Of a stretch of 64,000 bases of DNA, positions 47,949 to 56,836 are shown in pieces. Source of the stretch: Cellulomonas triticagri (GTDB lineage: Bacteria > Actinomycetota > Actinomycetes > Actinomycetales > Cellulomonadaceae); assembly GCF_003696205.1 (NCBI RefSeq), contig NZ_RFFI01000001.1, forward strand, positions 52,071 through 116,070. Reading direction: 5' to 3'. Under the pieces are notes generated by a model, which saw only the letters and a list, made by a program, of their open reading frames with translations, made no database searches and was not told the DNA's origin. Numbering within the stretch: the first letter of the stretch is position 1; every line of letters starts with the position of its first letter. The position numbers and the translations under genes are program-made.

Positions 47949-48745
47949 GCCCCACCCTCTCGGTTCGGGGGACCCCGGGGTCCCGTGCGGTGCGACCCGG
48001 TGCACGGAGGGCGCACGGGACACCCGAACACTACGCGAGTGACCAGGCCGCGGGAACCGGACCGGGGGTGCGTCGCGACCACCTGGGTGGCGCCCGGGCG
48101 GTGCTCGGGTGGTGCCGGGGTAAGCGGCCTGTGGACGACGTCGCGGTCGCTGGATCGTTCGCCAGGACGGCACGTGCGTGGCGGCGCTGGCGGTCGGCGG
48201 GCGGGTCGTGGTGGAGCGTCGGTGCGCAGGACGGCGCTCCACGAAGGATCCAGGGCCTCCGAGGTCGTGCACAGGCCTCGTCGTCCTGGCCCGGGCGGAG
48301 CCCGGTCGTCCGGGAGATGTCGTCGGATCAGGGGTCGGTGCTCAGGCTCGGCCCGCAGGGCACTGACGGGCTGTGGATCTTCTTCCTAGACATCTGTCGT
48401 CGTCATCGTCGGTTCTGTGGATTCTGGGGACCATGCCTGTTTGCGCAGGTCAGCGCTCTTTTCGGCTTGTGCACACCGGCTGTGGACCACCTGGGGACGA
48501 CGAGCGCGGACGTGGACAGCTCGTCAGGCGTCCTTCTGCGTCCACCGGTCGCGCAGGATCGGTCCACACGCACATGGCGTGTCGTCCACCGCTTTCCACA
48601 GGCTCGTCCACAGGTGTGCACATTCGTCCGACGCATGTCTCAGGCTCAGGTTGAACTCGGGTTCCGCACAGACACCGAGACCCGCCGCCGGCGGTCGCCG
48701 GGGCGGGTCTCGGGGATGGTGCCGGGAAGTCCGGGAGAGGGACGG
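47949..48745. other. Candidate replication origin (oriC), dnaA-dnaN interval
   Basis: No gene. On both strands there are at least nine DnaA-box-like 9-mers: TCGTCCACA (minus, 48130), AGATCCACA (minus, 48372), GAATCCACA (minus, 48416), TTGTGCACA (48467), TGGTCCACA (minus, 48481), CTGTCCACG (minus, 48511), CGGTCCACA (48560), CTTTCCACA (48592), TCGTCCACA (48604). The densest part is 48365-48625. Box content and gene position agree with actinobacterial oriC. Confidence 0.75.
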
Positions 48746-50230
48746 TCAGCCCCGGCTCTCCTGCTTGATGCGGTTCGTCAGCTCGGTGACCTGGTTGAAG
48801 ATCGACCGGCGCTCCGCCATGAGCTCGCGGATCTTGCGGTTCGCGTGCATCACGGTGGTGTGGTCGCGGCCGCCGAACGCCTGGCCGATCTTCGGCAGGG
48901 ACAGGTCCGTGAGCTCGCGGCAGAGGTACATCGCGATCTGCCGCGCCGTGACCAGGACCCGCGACCGCGACGACCCGCACAGGTCCTCGATGGTGAGGCC
49001 GAAGTACGCCGCCGTCTGCCCGATGACGGCCGTCGCGGTGATGTCCGCCTGGTCGTCGTCGGTGATGAGGTCCTTCAGCACGATCTCCGCCAGCGACAGG
49101 TCGACCTGCTGCCGGTTGAGGTTCGCGAACGCCGTCACCCGGATGAGCGCACCCTCGAGCTCGCGGATGTTGGTGGAGATCTTCGAGGCGATGTACTCGT
49201 GGACGTCGTCCGGCGCCTGGAGCTTGTCGTTCGCGGACTTCTTCCGCAGGATCGCGATGCGCGTCTCGAGGTCCGGCGGCTGGACGTCGGTGATCAGGCC
49301 CCACTCGAACCGGGACCGCATCCGGTCCTCGAACCCGTTGAGCTGCTTGGGCGGCAGGTCGGACGTCAGCACGATCTGCTTGTTGGCGTTGTGCAGGGTG
49401 TTGAACGTGTGGAAGAACTCCTCCATCGTCTGCTCCTTGCCCTGCAGGAACTGGATGTCGTCGATGAGGAGCACGTCCACCTCGCGGTAGCGGCGCTGGA
49501 AGGCGCCCGCCTTGCCCTCGGAGATGGAGTTGATGAAGTCGTTGGTGAACTCCTCGGAGTTCACGTAGCGCACCCGCACCGACGGGTACAGGTTGCGGGC
49601 GTAGTGCCCGATCGCGTGCAGCAGGTGCGTTTTGCCCAGGCCGGAGTCGCCGTAGATGAACAGCGGGTTGTACGCCTTCGCGGGCGCTTCGGCCACGGCC
49701 ACGGCGGCGGCGTGGGCGAAGCGGTTGGACGAGCCGATGACGAACGTCTCGAACAGGTACTTCGGGTTCAGCCGCGCCGGCTCCGCACTCGGCGTCGGAC
49801 CGGCGGGCTCGCGGCGGAACCCCTCGGAGCGCACCGGCTCGACGGAGGCGCTGTCCCCGGTGCTCGGGTGCCCGGACGCGGCCGGTCCGGCGGGGGAGTC
49901 GTCGGGGTCCGCGGCGCGGGCGGGCGGGGGCGACGTCGTGAGCGACGGGTCACCGGCACCGTCGAGCGACGGGTCCACCGTGATCGCGAACCGGGCGTCC
50001 CGGCCCAGCGCCGCGGCCAGCGCGTCGGTGACCTCCTGGCGGACCCGCGTCTCGAGGTAGTCCTTGGTCAGGTCGTTGCCGACCGCCAGCAGCATGGTCC
50101 CGTCGAGCAGCCCCAGCGGCTTGGCCAGCCGCACGAAGGCCAGCTGGCGCGGAGTGATGTCCGGGCTCACCTCGAGCTGCGCCATCGCGGCCGACCAGAC
50201 CTGGCTCAGCTGATCGTCCTGTCCTGACAC
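48746..50230 (-). CDS. dnaA: DnaA, chromosomal replication initiator
   Basis: 494 residues from GTG 50230. N-terminal DnaB-interaction domain (QVWSAAMAQLEVSPDIT), a Pro/Ala/Ser linker about 90-155, AAA+ core with Walker A GDSGLGKTHLLHA (Lys200) and Walker B VLLIDDIQFL, and the DNA-binding domain IV signature CRELTDLSLPKIG plus FGGRDHTTVMHA. It binds the boxes in the oriC interval and initiates replication. Its own promoter region holds two perfect actinobacterial boxes, suggesting autoregulation. Confidence 0.98.
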   Translation of the reverse strand: MSGQDDQLSQVWSAAMAQLEVSPDITPRQLAFVRLAKPLGLLDGTMLLAVGNDLTKDYLETRVRQEVTDALAAALGRDARFAITVDPSLDGAGDPSLTTSPPPARAADPDDSPAGPAASGHPSTGDSASVEPVRSEGFRREPAGPTPSAEPARLNPKYLFETFVIGSSNRFAHAAAVAVAEAPAKAYNPLFIYGDSGLGKTHLLHAIGHYARNLYPSVRVRYVNSEEFTNDFINSISEGKAGAFQRRYREVDVLLIDDIQFLQGKEQTMEEFFHTFNTLHNANKQIVLTSDLPPKQLNGFEDRMRSRFEWGLITDVQPPDLETRIAILRKKSANDKLQAPDDVHEYIASKISTNIRELEGALIRVTAFANLNRQQVDLSLAEIVLKDLITDDDQADITATAVIGQTAAYFGLTIEDLCGSSRSRVLVTARQIAMYLCRELTDLSLPKIGQAFGGRDHTTVMHANRKIRELMAERRSIFNQVTELTNRIKQESRG

Positions 50231-50702
50231 CCTCTACCTCGCTGCCGTCGTGATTCGCGGGGTCGAGTGTCGCACGCCGCGGCCGTGCGTCCACAGACTT
50301 GTCCACACCTGTGCGTGACGGTCGGAGCCGCAGGATCTCGGCGGTGCCGAGCTGCGACCGACCCTGAGGTGCGGAGTTGTCCACATGGCTGCGCGGCTGG
50401 CGTCCACCGTTGGGGAGATCGCCCCGCGCGGGACGCTCGACCGTCGATGCTAGTGGCCGAGGGCTCCTCTGGGGAGGGGGTCCCGCGTGATCACCGGGCA
50501 GCGGTGGCCCATCGCACAGCCTCGGGGTTTGACCGGGGAGCCGCGCCGACGTAACGTTGACCAGCCTTCCGAGATGGCTCCTGCTGGCGTGCCCCGACGT
50601 CGGCCACGTGCACGACGTGGGTACCGGAGCAGTCGAGCACGGCACAGACCTGACCGTACGCGCGCGTACGGTCGACCGCACCGAAGTACCTTGGAGACCA
50701 TC
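50231..50702. promoter_or_regulatory. dnaA-rpmH divergent promoter region with DnaA boxes
   Basis: 472 nt without a gene. Two perfect TTGTCCACA boxes (50299-50307 and 50377-50385) and one near match (50287-50295) upstream of dnaA. For the rightward rpmH operon, TTGACC (50529-50534), 17 nt, TAACGT (50552-50557) is a reasonable promoter about 145 nt upstream of the GTG start. Confidence 0.65.
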
Positions 50703-50840
50703 GTGAGCAAGCGGACCTTCCAGCCGAACAACCGGCGTCGGGCCAAGACCCACGGCTTCCGTCTGCGCATGCGGACGCGTGCCGGCCGCGCGATCCTCGC
50801 CGCCCGTCGGCGCAAGGGTCGCGCCGAGCTGTCGGCCTGA
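50703..50840 (+). CDS. rpmH: Ribosomal protein bL34
   Basis: 45 residues from GTG 50703: [19 protein letters not shown] followed by [20 protein letters not shown]. The basic composition and full L34 pattern are clear. First gene of the rpmH-rnpA-yidD-yidC-jag operon. Its divergent neighbour is dnaA. Confidence 0.99.
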   Translation: MSKRTFQPNNRRRAKTHGFRLRMRTRAGRAILAARRRKGRAELSA

Positions 50841-50855
50841 CAGCACCCTGACGCG

Positions 50856-51221
50856 GTGCTGCCCGCCGCGCACCGGATGCGTCGGTCCGTCGACTTCGAA
50901 CGGACCGTGCGGCAGGGTGCGCGCGCCGGGCGGAACACGCTCGTGGTGCACCTCGTGACGCGAACCGACCCCGGACCTGGTCCGGCGGTCGGTTTCGTCG
51001 TGTCCAAGGGCGTCGGCAACGCGGTCGTCCGCAACCGCGTCAAGCGGCGGCTGCGTGCGCTGACCCACGAGCGCCTGGGGGGCCTGCCCGCCGACGCCGA
51101 CCTGGTCGTTCGGGCGCTCGCGCCCGCCGCGGACGCCGACTACGCGACGCTCGGGCAGGACCTGGACGGCGCCCTGCGCACTGCGGGCCGACGGCGGTCC
51201 GAACGCGGGGACCGGCCGTGA
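50856..51221 (+). CDS. rnpA: Ribonuclease P protein component
   Basis: 121 residues from GTG 50856, 15 nt after rpmH. The RNR signature is [18 protein letters not shown] (about residues 49-66), with the basic N-terminus [15 protein letters not shown]. It binds RNase P RNA for tRNA 5' processing. The yidD start overlaps its stop. Confidence 0.97.
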   Translation: MLPAAHRMRRSVDFERTVRQGARAGRNTLVVHLVTRTDPGPGPAVGFVVSKGVGNAVVRNRVKRRLRALTHERLGGLPADADLVVRALAPAADADYATLGQDLDGALRTAGRRRSERGDRP

Positions 51222-51529
51222 GCAGCGAGCGGTCCGTCGCGTCGACGCTGCGGGCCGTGGTGCGGCTGCCGCGCCGGGTGCTGGTCCTCGCGATCCGGGG
51301 CTACCAGCGGTTCCTGTCCCCGCTCACCCCGCCGACCTGCCGGTTCTACCCGTCGTGCTCCGCGTACGCCGTGATCGCCCTCGAGCGGCACGGCGTGGTC
51401 AAGGGCACGCGGCTGGCGGTCTGGCGGATCCTGCGCTGCAACCCGTGGAACCGGGGCGGCGTCGACGACGTTCCACCGGCGGGGCCGCACCGTCGACACC
51501 CGCACGGCGCGGTCGCCTCCGCGCACTGA
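51218..51529 (+). CDS. yidD: YidD, membrane protein insertion efficiency factor
   Basis: 103 residues from GTG 51218. Signature [20 protein letters not shown] and [21 protein letters not shown] plus [13 protein letters not shown] with the conserved cysteines. Amphipathic N-terminal helix, membrane-associated. Works with YidC; overlaps rnpA and lies 20 nt before yidC. Confidence 0.97.
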   Translation: MSSERSVASTLRAVVRLPRRVLVLAIRGYQRFLSPLTPPTCRFYPSCSAYAVIALERHGVVKGTRLAVWRILRCNPWNRGGVDDVPPAGPHRRHPHGAVASAH

Positions 51530-51549
51530 CCCTTCTGGAGAGTCTTCCG

Positions 51550-52695
51550 ATGGCCTGGTTCGACACGTTGCTGTACCCGATCATGGTCGCCGTGGCCTGG
51601 ATCATGGTCCAGTTCCACTCGCTGTTCGACTTCCTGGGCCTCGACCCGGCCGGCGGCCTCGCCTGGGGCCTGTCGATCGTGGGCCTCGTGATCGTCATGC
51701 GGATCATCCTGATCCCGCTGTTCTTCAAGCAGATCAAGGCGTCGCGCGGCATGCAGCTGCTGGCGCCGGACATGAAGAAGATCCAGGCGAAGTACAAGGG
51801 GAAGACCGACCCCGCGTCCCGCGAGGCCATGAGCCGCGAGACGATGGAGCTCTACCGCAAGCACGGGACCAACCCGTTCTCGTCCTGCCTGCCGATCCTC
51901 GCGCAGTCGCCGATCTTCTTCGCCCTGTTCCGGGTGCTGAACTCGCTGCCGCAGCTCGCGTCCGGCGAGTACAGCCGGCCCAACCTCGGCCCCCTGAACC
52001 AGGAGCTCGCGGCCCAGGCGGAGAGCGCCACCATCCTCGGCGCCCCGTTGTCGTCGACGTTCATGAACGCCGCCGAGTTCGGCGACCAGGCCGTGCACGT
52101 CCGCATCGTCACCGTCATCCTCGTCGTCGCGATGTCGCTCACGACGTTCCTCACGCAGCGCCAGCTGACCATGAAGAACATGCCGCCGGCCGCCCTCGAG
52201 GGCCCGATGGCGCAGCAGCAGAAGATGCTCATGTACGTCTTCCCGCTGATCTTCGCCTTCTCCGGCGTGAACTTCCCGATCGGTGTGCTGCTCTACTGGA
52301 CCACCACCAACCTGTGGTCGATGGGCCAGCAGTTCTACACGATCCGCAAGATGCCGGCGCCCGGCTCGCAGGCCGAGGCGGCGCTGAAGGCGCGCCAGGC
52401 CAAGAAGGCCGCCGCCAAGGGCATCACGATCGAGGAGGACGCCCCCGGCATCGAGGAGAGCCGTCCCGCCTCCGGCCAGCGTCAGCAGCCCGTCGGCAAG
52501 GCCCGTGCGAAGAAGCGGCCCACCACCCCGCAGGGTGGCTCCGGTGCTCGCCCCACGGGTTCGGGCGCCTCCGGGTCGGGCAGCGCCGGCACGCCCGCGA
52601 AGAAGCGACCCGCCGGCGGCACGTCGGGCGCCAGCGGGAAGGGTGGCTCCGGGAAGACCGGCGGCTCCACCTCCAGCAGCGCGACCGAGGACTGA
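51550..52695 (+). CDS. yidC: YidC/Oxa1-family membrane insertase
   Basis: 381 residues from ATG 51550. Five helices: WFDTLLYPIMVAVAWIMVQ, GLVIVMRIILIPLFF (with the essential Arg in MRIILIP), NPFSSCLPILAQSPIFFALF, VILVVAMSLTTFL, MLMYVFPLIFAFSGVNFPIG. C-terminal 90 residues are Lys/Ser/Gly-rich and cytoplasmic. It inserts membrane proteins alone or with SecYEG. The upstream longer ORF lacks a site and is not used. Confidence 0.97.
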   Translation: MAWFDTLLYPIMVAVAWIMVQFHSLFDFLGLDPAGGLAWGLSIVGLVIVMRIILIPLFFKQIKASRGMQLLAPDMKKIQAKYKGKTDPASREAMSRETMELYRKHGTNPFSSCLPILAQSPIFFALFRVLNSLPQLASGEYSRPNLGPLNQELAAQAESATILGAPLSSTFMNAAEFGDQAVHVRIVTVILVVAMSLTTFLTQRQLTMKNMPPAALEGPMAQQQKMLMYVFPLIFAFSGVNFPIGVLLYWTTTNLWSMGQQFYTIRKMPAPGSQAEAALKARQAKKAAAKGITIEEDAPGIEESRPASGQRQQPVGKARAKKRPTTPQGGSGARPTGSGASGSGSAGTPAKKRPAGGTSGASGKGGSGKTGGSTSSSATED

Positions 52696-52741
52696 GACCC
52701 CGCGCGCCGCGCGCGCCCCGTTCCCCCAGCAAGGAGCAGAG

Positions 52742-53251
52742 ATGACCACACCGTCCGGCGACGCCGGCACCGCGTCCCCCACCCGCCTCGAGGAAGAGGG
52801 CGAGATCGCGGCGGACTACCTCGAGGAGCTCCTCGACATCGCGGACCTCGACGGCGACATCGACATCGACGTGGACCACGGGCGTGCCGCCGTCGAGATC
52901 GTCGCGGAGGAGGGGGCCGAGCGCGCGCTCGACCGCCTCGTCGGTGAGGACGGTGAGGTCCTCGACGCCCTCCAGGAGCTCACCCGCCTCGCGGTCCAGG
53001 CGAAGACCGGCGACCGCAGCCGGCTCATGCTCGACGTCGCGGGGTTCCGTGCCGCGCGCAAGGCCGAGCTCGTGGAGGTCGCACGCGAGGCCATCGGCCG
53101 CGTCCAGTCCTCCGGCGAGTCGGTGTCCCTCGACCCGATGAACCCGTTCGAGCGCAAGGTCGTGCACGACGCGGTCGCCGCCGCCGGGCTGACGTCCGAC
53201 TCCGACGGCGTCGAGCCGGGGCGGTACGTGGTCATCAAGCCCGCGAGCTGA
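52742..53251 (+). CDS. jag: Jag/KhpB family RNA-binding protein (R3H domain)
   Basis: 169 residues from ATG 52742, AGGAGCAGAG upstream. KH-like region DYLEELLDIADLDGDIDIDV and GEDGEVLDALQELTRLAV, then R3H domain with FRAARKAELVEVAREAIGRV and the NPFERKVVHDAVAAAGL motif. Binds RNA; genes of this group act in sRNA regulation and cell shape. Last gene of the operon, followed by a strong terminator. Confidence 0.95.
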   Translation: MTTPSGDAGTASPTRLEEEGEIAADYLEELLDIADLDGDIDIDVDHGRAAVEIVAEEGAERALDRLVGEDGEVLDALQELTRLAVQAKTGDRSRLMLDVAGFRAARKAELVEVAREAIGRVQSSGESVSLDPMNPFERKVVHDAVAAAGLTSDSDGVEPGRYVVIKPAS

Positions 53252-53278
53252 CGCCGAGGGCGTTCGCCCTGCTGCGCC

Positions 53279-53310
53279 GAGAGGCCGGTCCCGTTCGGGA
53301 CCGGCCTCTC
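53279..53310 (+). terminator. Terminator after jag
   Basis: Near-perfect 15-bp stem GAGAGGCCGGTCCCG, loop TT, complement, then GCGTTTCTGT. Ends the rpmH-jag operon 28 nt past the jag stop. Confidence 0.85.
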
Positions 53311-53569
53311 GCGTTTCTGTGTCGCGACGGAGGTGGCTTTGAGGCGAGGTCGTTCGTGGGTGAACGAGCGGCAGGAATGTCGCGCAGGGCGCGATAGTGC
53401 CAAGCACGCCGTTCGGCAGGCACGAGGGCGTGGCGGGCGGTCGGTCACCCGGTGTCGTCGTCTCGCGGTTTCGGTGGCGAGCGTGCGCCCGCGGGTGCGG
53501 CCGTCCTCGGGGCCGCTCGCATGCGGCCGCGTCGTGGTGGGATGCCGGCCACGGCGCGCGGGGGCGTCG

Positions 53570-53779
53570 GGGCGCACGAACGAAGCCGTGCGCGAACACG
53601 AGGGTGCGGGAGCGACGGGGTGCGCGAACCGCGGGGTGCGCGTACCACGGGGTGCGAGAGCAGATGGCCATGCGCGCACCAAGGGGTGCACGGGCTGTGG
53701 GGTGCACGGGCGAAGGGGTGCGAGGGCCTGCGGGTGCGAGGGCCTGCGGGTGCGAGAGTCTGCGGGTGCGGGAAGGCCG
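53570..53779. repeat. 16-bp tandem repeat (about 13 units)
   Basis: The word GGGTGC recurs at 53602, 53618, 53634, 53650, 53684, 53700, 53716, 53732, 53748 and 53764: steps of exactly 16, with one degenerate unit and a 2-nt slip near 53666. Weaker units start at 53570 (GGGCGC) and 53586 (CCGTGC). Two neighbouring units are identical (GGGTGCGAGGGCCTGC at 53716 and 53732). The period is not a multiple of 3, so it is not a protein repeat. Confidence 0.8.
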
Positions 53780-54257
53780 GCGCGCACGACGCGTCCTGCT
53801 GCTGCGGTGCGACGCCGCTGCCGGCTCCGGCGAGTGAGAGAGGGTGCCCTGGGGCAGAGCGTTCCCGGCTCGGGCCATGTGACGCGGTGCCGGACGGATC
53901 TGGGCGCGGGCGCTGGTGGTGACGGGTCCGGTACCGTCGCGCCGGGTGCACGCGGCTGGGAGGTTCTGCGGAATCGGTCGTCTGCCGCACCCGTGTCTCG
54001 CCGATGCGACTCCGGGGTCGGAGGCTGCGCGGGCAGGCAGCGGTGGCCGAGGTCGCCGCCGCCCGCAGCCCCCGACCCGGACGACAGCAGTTCGGAGGCG
54101 CTCGATCGTCTGGCGGTACGGGCGGTCCGGGCGCGTCTCGGGTCCTGAGTGGGCCGAGAACTCGTCGGGTCACGCGCGTGCCGGCGGCGCTGCCGGTCTG
54201 AGCCGTGGGAGCCGGTGCGTCGGGTTCCCGGAGCCGGCGCCGTGTCGATCATGGTCG

Positions 54258-54271
54258 GTTCCACGTGGAAC
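54258..54271. other. parS site 1, GTTCCACGTGGAAC
   Basis: Perfect 14-nt palindrome, close to the ParB-binding consensus GTTTCACGTGAAAC. Located in the jag-rsmG island. Confidence 0.85.
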
Positions 54272-54745
54272 GCGCCCTGATCAAGGGCGGGGCGCGTGGT
54301 CGCCAGCAGCTCGCGGTGCCTCGCGTGGTCCGCGTTCGCGAGGCCACACCAGGTCGACGCGCGCTCTGGTGAACGGAGGTGCCCCGTCGAGCCCGGTCGT
54401 GACGGTGGTCGTCGTCGGGCGCCGCCGCTGGGGAGACCCGTGCCGTTGCTCCACGCCTCCTCCGCGCGGGCGCCGGTGGGGTCGGCGGGAGCGATCGGTC
54501 GGGGGAGGGGAGGAGCCGTGCCTCGGCGACGTTGTCCCCGCCGTGTGTGCCGCGCGCACGAGAGGACGTAGGCCGGAAGGTGTGGCCCGCCGTCCGGCGG
54601 AACGGGGTCGACCGCACCGCATCGATGGCCGCGTGAGACGGGACCGACGAGGCAGGTCGCTGGTCTCGACACGGACGCGCGAGGCGCGCTGCGTGCCGGA
54701 GCCGGCGGCATCCATCCTGTTCCTCTCGGGCGACGACGGCGTCCG

Positions 54746-54759
54746 GTTCCACGTGGAAC
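54746..54759. other. parS site 2, GTTCCACGTGGAAC
   Basis: Perfect palindrome, identical to site 1, 488 nt to its right. Confidence 0.85.
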
Positions 54760-55032
54760 GGGACGTCTGAGTGCGGCTGCTGCCGCGGCTCTCGAGACCA
54801 CCGAGGCGCACCGGCCGGTGCCGGCTCGAGAACCGGGTCCGACGATCGGATCGCGCGAGGGTCGCTCAGCGCGGTGAGCGAAGAGCGGGGGAGCGAAGCG
54901 CCGAGCCCCGGCCGGCGAGTCAGGCGCGCGCCCTGCGGACAGATCGCAGGGCGGACATGTGGGGATTGGTCCGACGCGCCGGGTTCTCCGTGACGCAGCA
55001 CAGTGCCGCAGGACGGTCGCCTCTGACGCCGC

Positions 55033-55046
55033 GTTTCACGTGGAAC
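55033..55046. other. parS site 3, GTTTCACGTGGAAC
   Basis: One arm is the canonical GTTTCAC, the other GTGGAAC; core CACGTG intact. Confidence 0.85.
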
Positions 55047-55627
55047 GCGGAGAACCGTCTCTGCGACACGGCCGACCGCGCGTGCGGGCCGCGCCCCTAG
55101 CGTCGCGGGAGGACGCCGCACGGGCCCGGGGTCGAGACGCCGACGCGTGATGCGGAGGAGCGCGTCCTGCAGGCGGCTCGCGAGGTGGTCGTGCGGGACG
55201 AGATCGCCCCAGCTGGTGGGCCGGTTCGGGCATCATCAGCCCGAACCGACGAAGCACGGCGGACGGACCGCGCTGGCGGTGGTCCTGTCGGATGCTCGGA
55301 GCTGTGGGGCAGGCGCCCGGATGCCACGGAGACCACGTCGGCAACGGGCAGAGGACGTCCCGGTAGCGAGGTCAACGCGCCGAGAGGGCACCGCTGGGGC
55401 AAGGAGGGCTGCCGCCACGACCTCGCGCGTGTTCCCGCTCGGCAAGGGGTGACGCAGAGGGGCGGGCTGACGTCCGGAGAGCAGGGTGTCCGCGGCTCCG
55501 ACGCGTCGGCAATGGCGAGAGTGCGCCTACCAGGCTCCTGTGGTCGAACGGCCCGTGGCAGGGCCGATACGGGGCGTGTCGGATCGGACCGCGCGGACGG
55601 CAGGTGGCCCCACCGCGGAGCTCGCCC

Positions 55628-55641
55628 GTTCCACGTGAAAC
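55628..55641. other. parS site 4, GTTCCACGTGAAAC
   Basis: One canonical arm. First of three sites packed into 71 nt. Confidence 0.85.
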
Positions 55642-55665
55642 GAGCGGCGACCGCTGAGGTCAGCG

Positions 55666-55679
55666 GTTCCACGTGAAAC
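55666..55679. other. parS site 5, GTTCCACGTGAAAC
   Basis: Identical to site 4, 38 nt to its right. Confidence 0.85.
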
Positions 55680-55684
55680 GGCCA

Positions 55685-55698
55685 GTTCCACGTGGATC
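55685..55698. other. parS-like site 6, GTTCCACGTGGATC
   Basis: One mismatch in the right arm (GATC for GAAC). Starts 19 nt after the start of site 5. Probably a weaker site. Confidence 0.6.
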
Positions 55699-55851
55699 AG
55701 CGACCGAGGCCCGATCGAGGAGCCCCGGAAACGCGGCGCGCAGCCACAGGGTGTGGCGGCGGCGATATTTGGTGTGCCCGGCCGGTCACCTCCGCCGCAG
55801 CCTCGGGGCCGGACGGCGGGGACGTCCCGGGTGACGGTCGTGTCGTCCGAA

Positions 55852-55865
55852 GTTCCACGTGGAAC
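55852..55865. other. parS site 7, GTTCCACGTGGAAC
   Basis: Perfect palindrome, 207 nt upstream of the rsmG start. Confidence 0.85.
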
Positions 55866-56071
55866 CAGCGGCGCGCACGGCCCGATGTCCGGACCCCGCG
55901 CGCCGCGGCGTCGGAGTGCCGGGTCGGGTCGGCGGCACGGGGAGAGTCGGTGCGCCCGAACGCGTGGTGGGCTCGGAACCTGTCGGCGCTGCGGGGTAGC
56001 GTTGACCCCGCACCGCGCGCCACCCACGGACGGCGGGTGCAGCCACCACGTCACGAGCCACCGGGAGAGCT

Positions 56072-56836
56072 GTGCGGTCAGAGTCGGTCCCGGCACCGGA
56101 CGCGGGTGACCACCTGGTCGACCCGCTACAGGACGACCCGAGGCTCCCCACGCTCTTCGGTGCGTCGTGGCCTGCCGTCCAGGGCTTCCACGGCCTGCTG
56201 CGTGACCAGGGCGTGCTTCGCGGCCTCGTCGGCCCCCGCGAGGTCGCCCGGCTGTGGGAGCGTCACCTGGTGAACTCGGCCGCCGTCGTGCCGTTCCTCC
56301 CCGAGACGGGGCGGATCGTGGATGTCGGCAGCGGCGCGGGACTGCCGGGCGTGGTGGTCGCGGCGATGCGTCCGGACGCCGAGGTCGTGCTGCTGGAGCC
56401 GATGGAGCGCCGCACCGACTGGCTGTCCGAGGTGGTCGACACGCTGGGCCTGGACAACGCCCGCGTGCTGCGCGGTCGGGCGGAGGACCAGATCGGCCTG
56501 CTGGAGGCCGATGCGGTCACTGCTCGCGCCGTCGCGGCACTGGACAAGCTCTACGGCTGGACCTTGCCGCTGCTGCGCGTCGGCGGGCGGCTCGTCGCGC
56601 TCAAGGGTGGCCGGGCGGCGGACGAGGCCGTGGCCGCCGAGGCGACGGGCGTGCGGCTCGGTGGGGGAGCGGCCCGGATCCTGGAGGCGCCCACCGCGCC
56701 CGGGCTGGAGTCGACCAGCGTGGTGGTCGTCGAGCGGACCTCGCGGGGCACCGCACCCGCGCCGACACCAGTTTCACGTGGAACAGAGAGCCGGTCGCGC
56801 CGCGCGCGCCGCTCGACGAAGGGACCCCGCGCGTGA
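56072..56836 (+). CDS. rsmG: RsmG, 16S rRNA (guanine-527-N7)-methyltransferase
   Basis: 254 residues from GTG 56072. Rossmann methyltransferase: AdoMet loop [15 protein letters not shown] (about 83-97), [36 protein letters not shown]. It methylates G527 of 16S rRNA; its loss gives low-level streptomycin resistance. The last 40 residues are a basic tail beyond the usual family end. The parS-like site 8 lies in the codons for PVSRGTE near the end. The parA start overlaps its stop. Confidence 0.96.
   Translation: MRSESVPAPDAGDHLVDPLQDDPRLPTLFGASWPAVQGFHGLLRDQGVLRGLVGPREVARLWERHLVNSAAVVPFLPETGRIVDVGSGAGLPGVVVAAMRPDAEVVLLEPMERRTDWLSEVVDTLGLDNARVLRGRAEDQIGLLEADAVTARAVAALDKLYGWTLPLLRVGGRLVALKGGRAADEAVAAEATGVRLGGGAARILEAPTAPGLESTSVVVVERTSRGTAPAPTPVSRGTESRSRRARRSTKGPRA
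56771..56784. other. parS site 8, GTTTCACGTGGAAC, inside rsmG
   Basis: Same form as site 3. It is inside the 3' coding end of rsmG, just before parA. Confidence 0.85.

Larger units (their letters stand above)
53311..56071. other. Gene-poor island between jag and rsmG
   Basis: About 2.76 kb. I found no gene in it: open frames are overlapping, low in complexity (Arg/Ala/Gly/Pro), lack ribosome sites and match no family. It contains the 16-bp tandem repeat at 53570-53779 and seven parS-like sites between 54258 and 55865. In most relatives this interval is short, so it is unusual. The right end must contain the promoter of rsmG-parA-parB. Confidence 0.75.

Noticed and set aside
53333..54148. Open frames in the jag-rsmG island
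   Set aside because: Overlapping in several frames, low complexity, no ribosome sites and no family match; the 16-bp repeat breaks any protein periodicity.
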